NCBI GenBank assembly: GCA_023639215.1
Contig: CP097899.1
Span: forward strand, 2,233,001 to 2,297,000
DNA: 64,000 nt
Origin: Candidatus Pristimantibacillus lignocellulolyticus
Lineage (GTDB): Bacteria; Bacillota; Bacilli; Paenibacillales; Paenibacillaceae
Direction of reading: 5' to 3'
Each line of letters begins with the position of its first letter. The first letter of the stretch is position 1. The position numbers were made by a program, and so were the translations under genes. Below, in pieces: positions 63,801 to 64,000 of the stretch. A model generated the notes under the pieces. The model did no database searches and had not been told where the DNA came from. It saw only the letters and a list, made by a program, of their open reading frames with translations.

Positions 63801-64000
63801 TCAATTATCTATCGACACACTTCGTACTTTATCTATTGATGCGATTAACGCTGCAAACTCAGGTCACCCAGGTCTTCCTATGGGAGCTGCACCAATGGCG
63901 TATGCGCTTTGGGCAAATCAAATGAATTACAATCCTGGTCATGCAAATTGGTTCAACCGCGATCGTTTCGTACTTTCTGCGGGTCACGGTTCAGCACTAC
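63781..64000 (+). CDS. tkt: Transketolase (N-terminal part; continues beyond the window)
   Basis: From ATG 63781, behind GAAGGAGAACATT, the frame reads TLRTLSIDAINAANSGHPGLPMGAAPMAYALW and then WFNRDRFVLSAGHGSAL, which is the conserved thiamine-diphosphate transketolase opening. At least 73 residues are visible. It acts in the non-oxidative pentose phosphate branch, which fits the overlapping zwf gene upstream and the divergent LysR regulator. Confidence 0.95.
   Translation, partial: MSTQNIDQLSIDTLRTLSIDAINAANSGHPGLPMGAAPMAYALWANQMNYNPGHANWFNRDRFVLSAGHGSAL

Noticed and set aside
1..64000. tRNA, rRNA, CRISPR arrays, insertion sequences or att sites
   Set aside because: None seen on either strand by reading; no transposase or integrase frames occur.

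Overview
The window is a low-GC Bacillota chromosome segment, most like Paenibacillus or a close relative. The signs are AGGAGG-type ribosome sites with many TTG and GTG starts, SLH-anchored surface proteins, lipoproteins, an ECF sigma/anti-sigma pair, and hairpin-plus-T-run terminators after most units. I see no rRNA, tRNA, CRISPR array, transposase, integrase or plasmid/phage module. Only the ends are cut: a surface protein on the left and transketolase on the right.

Layout. 0-4.5 kb: the C-terminal part of a large SLH-anchored, carbohydrate-binding surface protein. 4.7-8.9 kb: methionine genes, a YxjG-type methyltransferase behind a LysR-type MET-box palindrome, then metNIQ. 9-16.3 kb: ECF sigma factor with anti-sigma, DNA alkylation repair and YdeI-like proteins, a histidine-kinase remnant, a WYL regulator with a DJ-1/PfpI protein, a membrane alpha/beta hydrolase, and a DUF4097-like lipoprotein.

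16.4-35.1 kb is the most interesting region. It is a divergent locus built around an unusual membrane- and wall-linked NTPase system. The + strand operon encodes a secreted-facing VWA protein with one membrane anchor, a 1129-residue tubulin-like protein with an intact GGTGSG loop, and a 775-residue protein that I read as a degenerate tubulin-like paralogue lacking both glycine loops. It continues with a polytopic VWA protein, a small beta-rich protein, a zinc-ribbon GTPase, an 880-residue GTPase-associated (GAP1-like) protein with a C-terminal membrane anchor, and an SLH plus Ig-repeat exported protein. On the opposite strand lie a 48-residue membrane microprotein, a zinc-ribbon membrane protein and a signal-anchored 578-residue protein. 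The topology suggests a cytoplasmic GTP-driven machine joined through the membrane to the wall. Parts of it resemble predicted biological-conflict or signalling systems (tubulin-like, double-GTPase and GAP1 families), but no function can be read from the sequence.

35-50.6 kb holds small metabolic and regulatory units. These are an ArsR-linked oxidoreductase and monooxygenase pair, a LacI-controlled ribonucleoside operon (regulator, ribokinase, nucleoside hydrolase, DcuC-type permease), GNAT, methyltransferase and MBL-fold genes, EcsC, a GyrI-like protein, AlkA, and a BlaI/M56 pair with two TACA-N2-TGTA operators. 50.7-61 kb holds three MFS transporters (one fused to DUF3817), two SDR enzymes, an FGE-like protein, a Crp/Fnr regulator and an SMP-30 lactonase. 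61-64 kb: a LysR regulator divergent from zwf and tkt (oxidative and non-oxidative pentose phosphate pathway).
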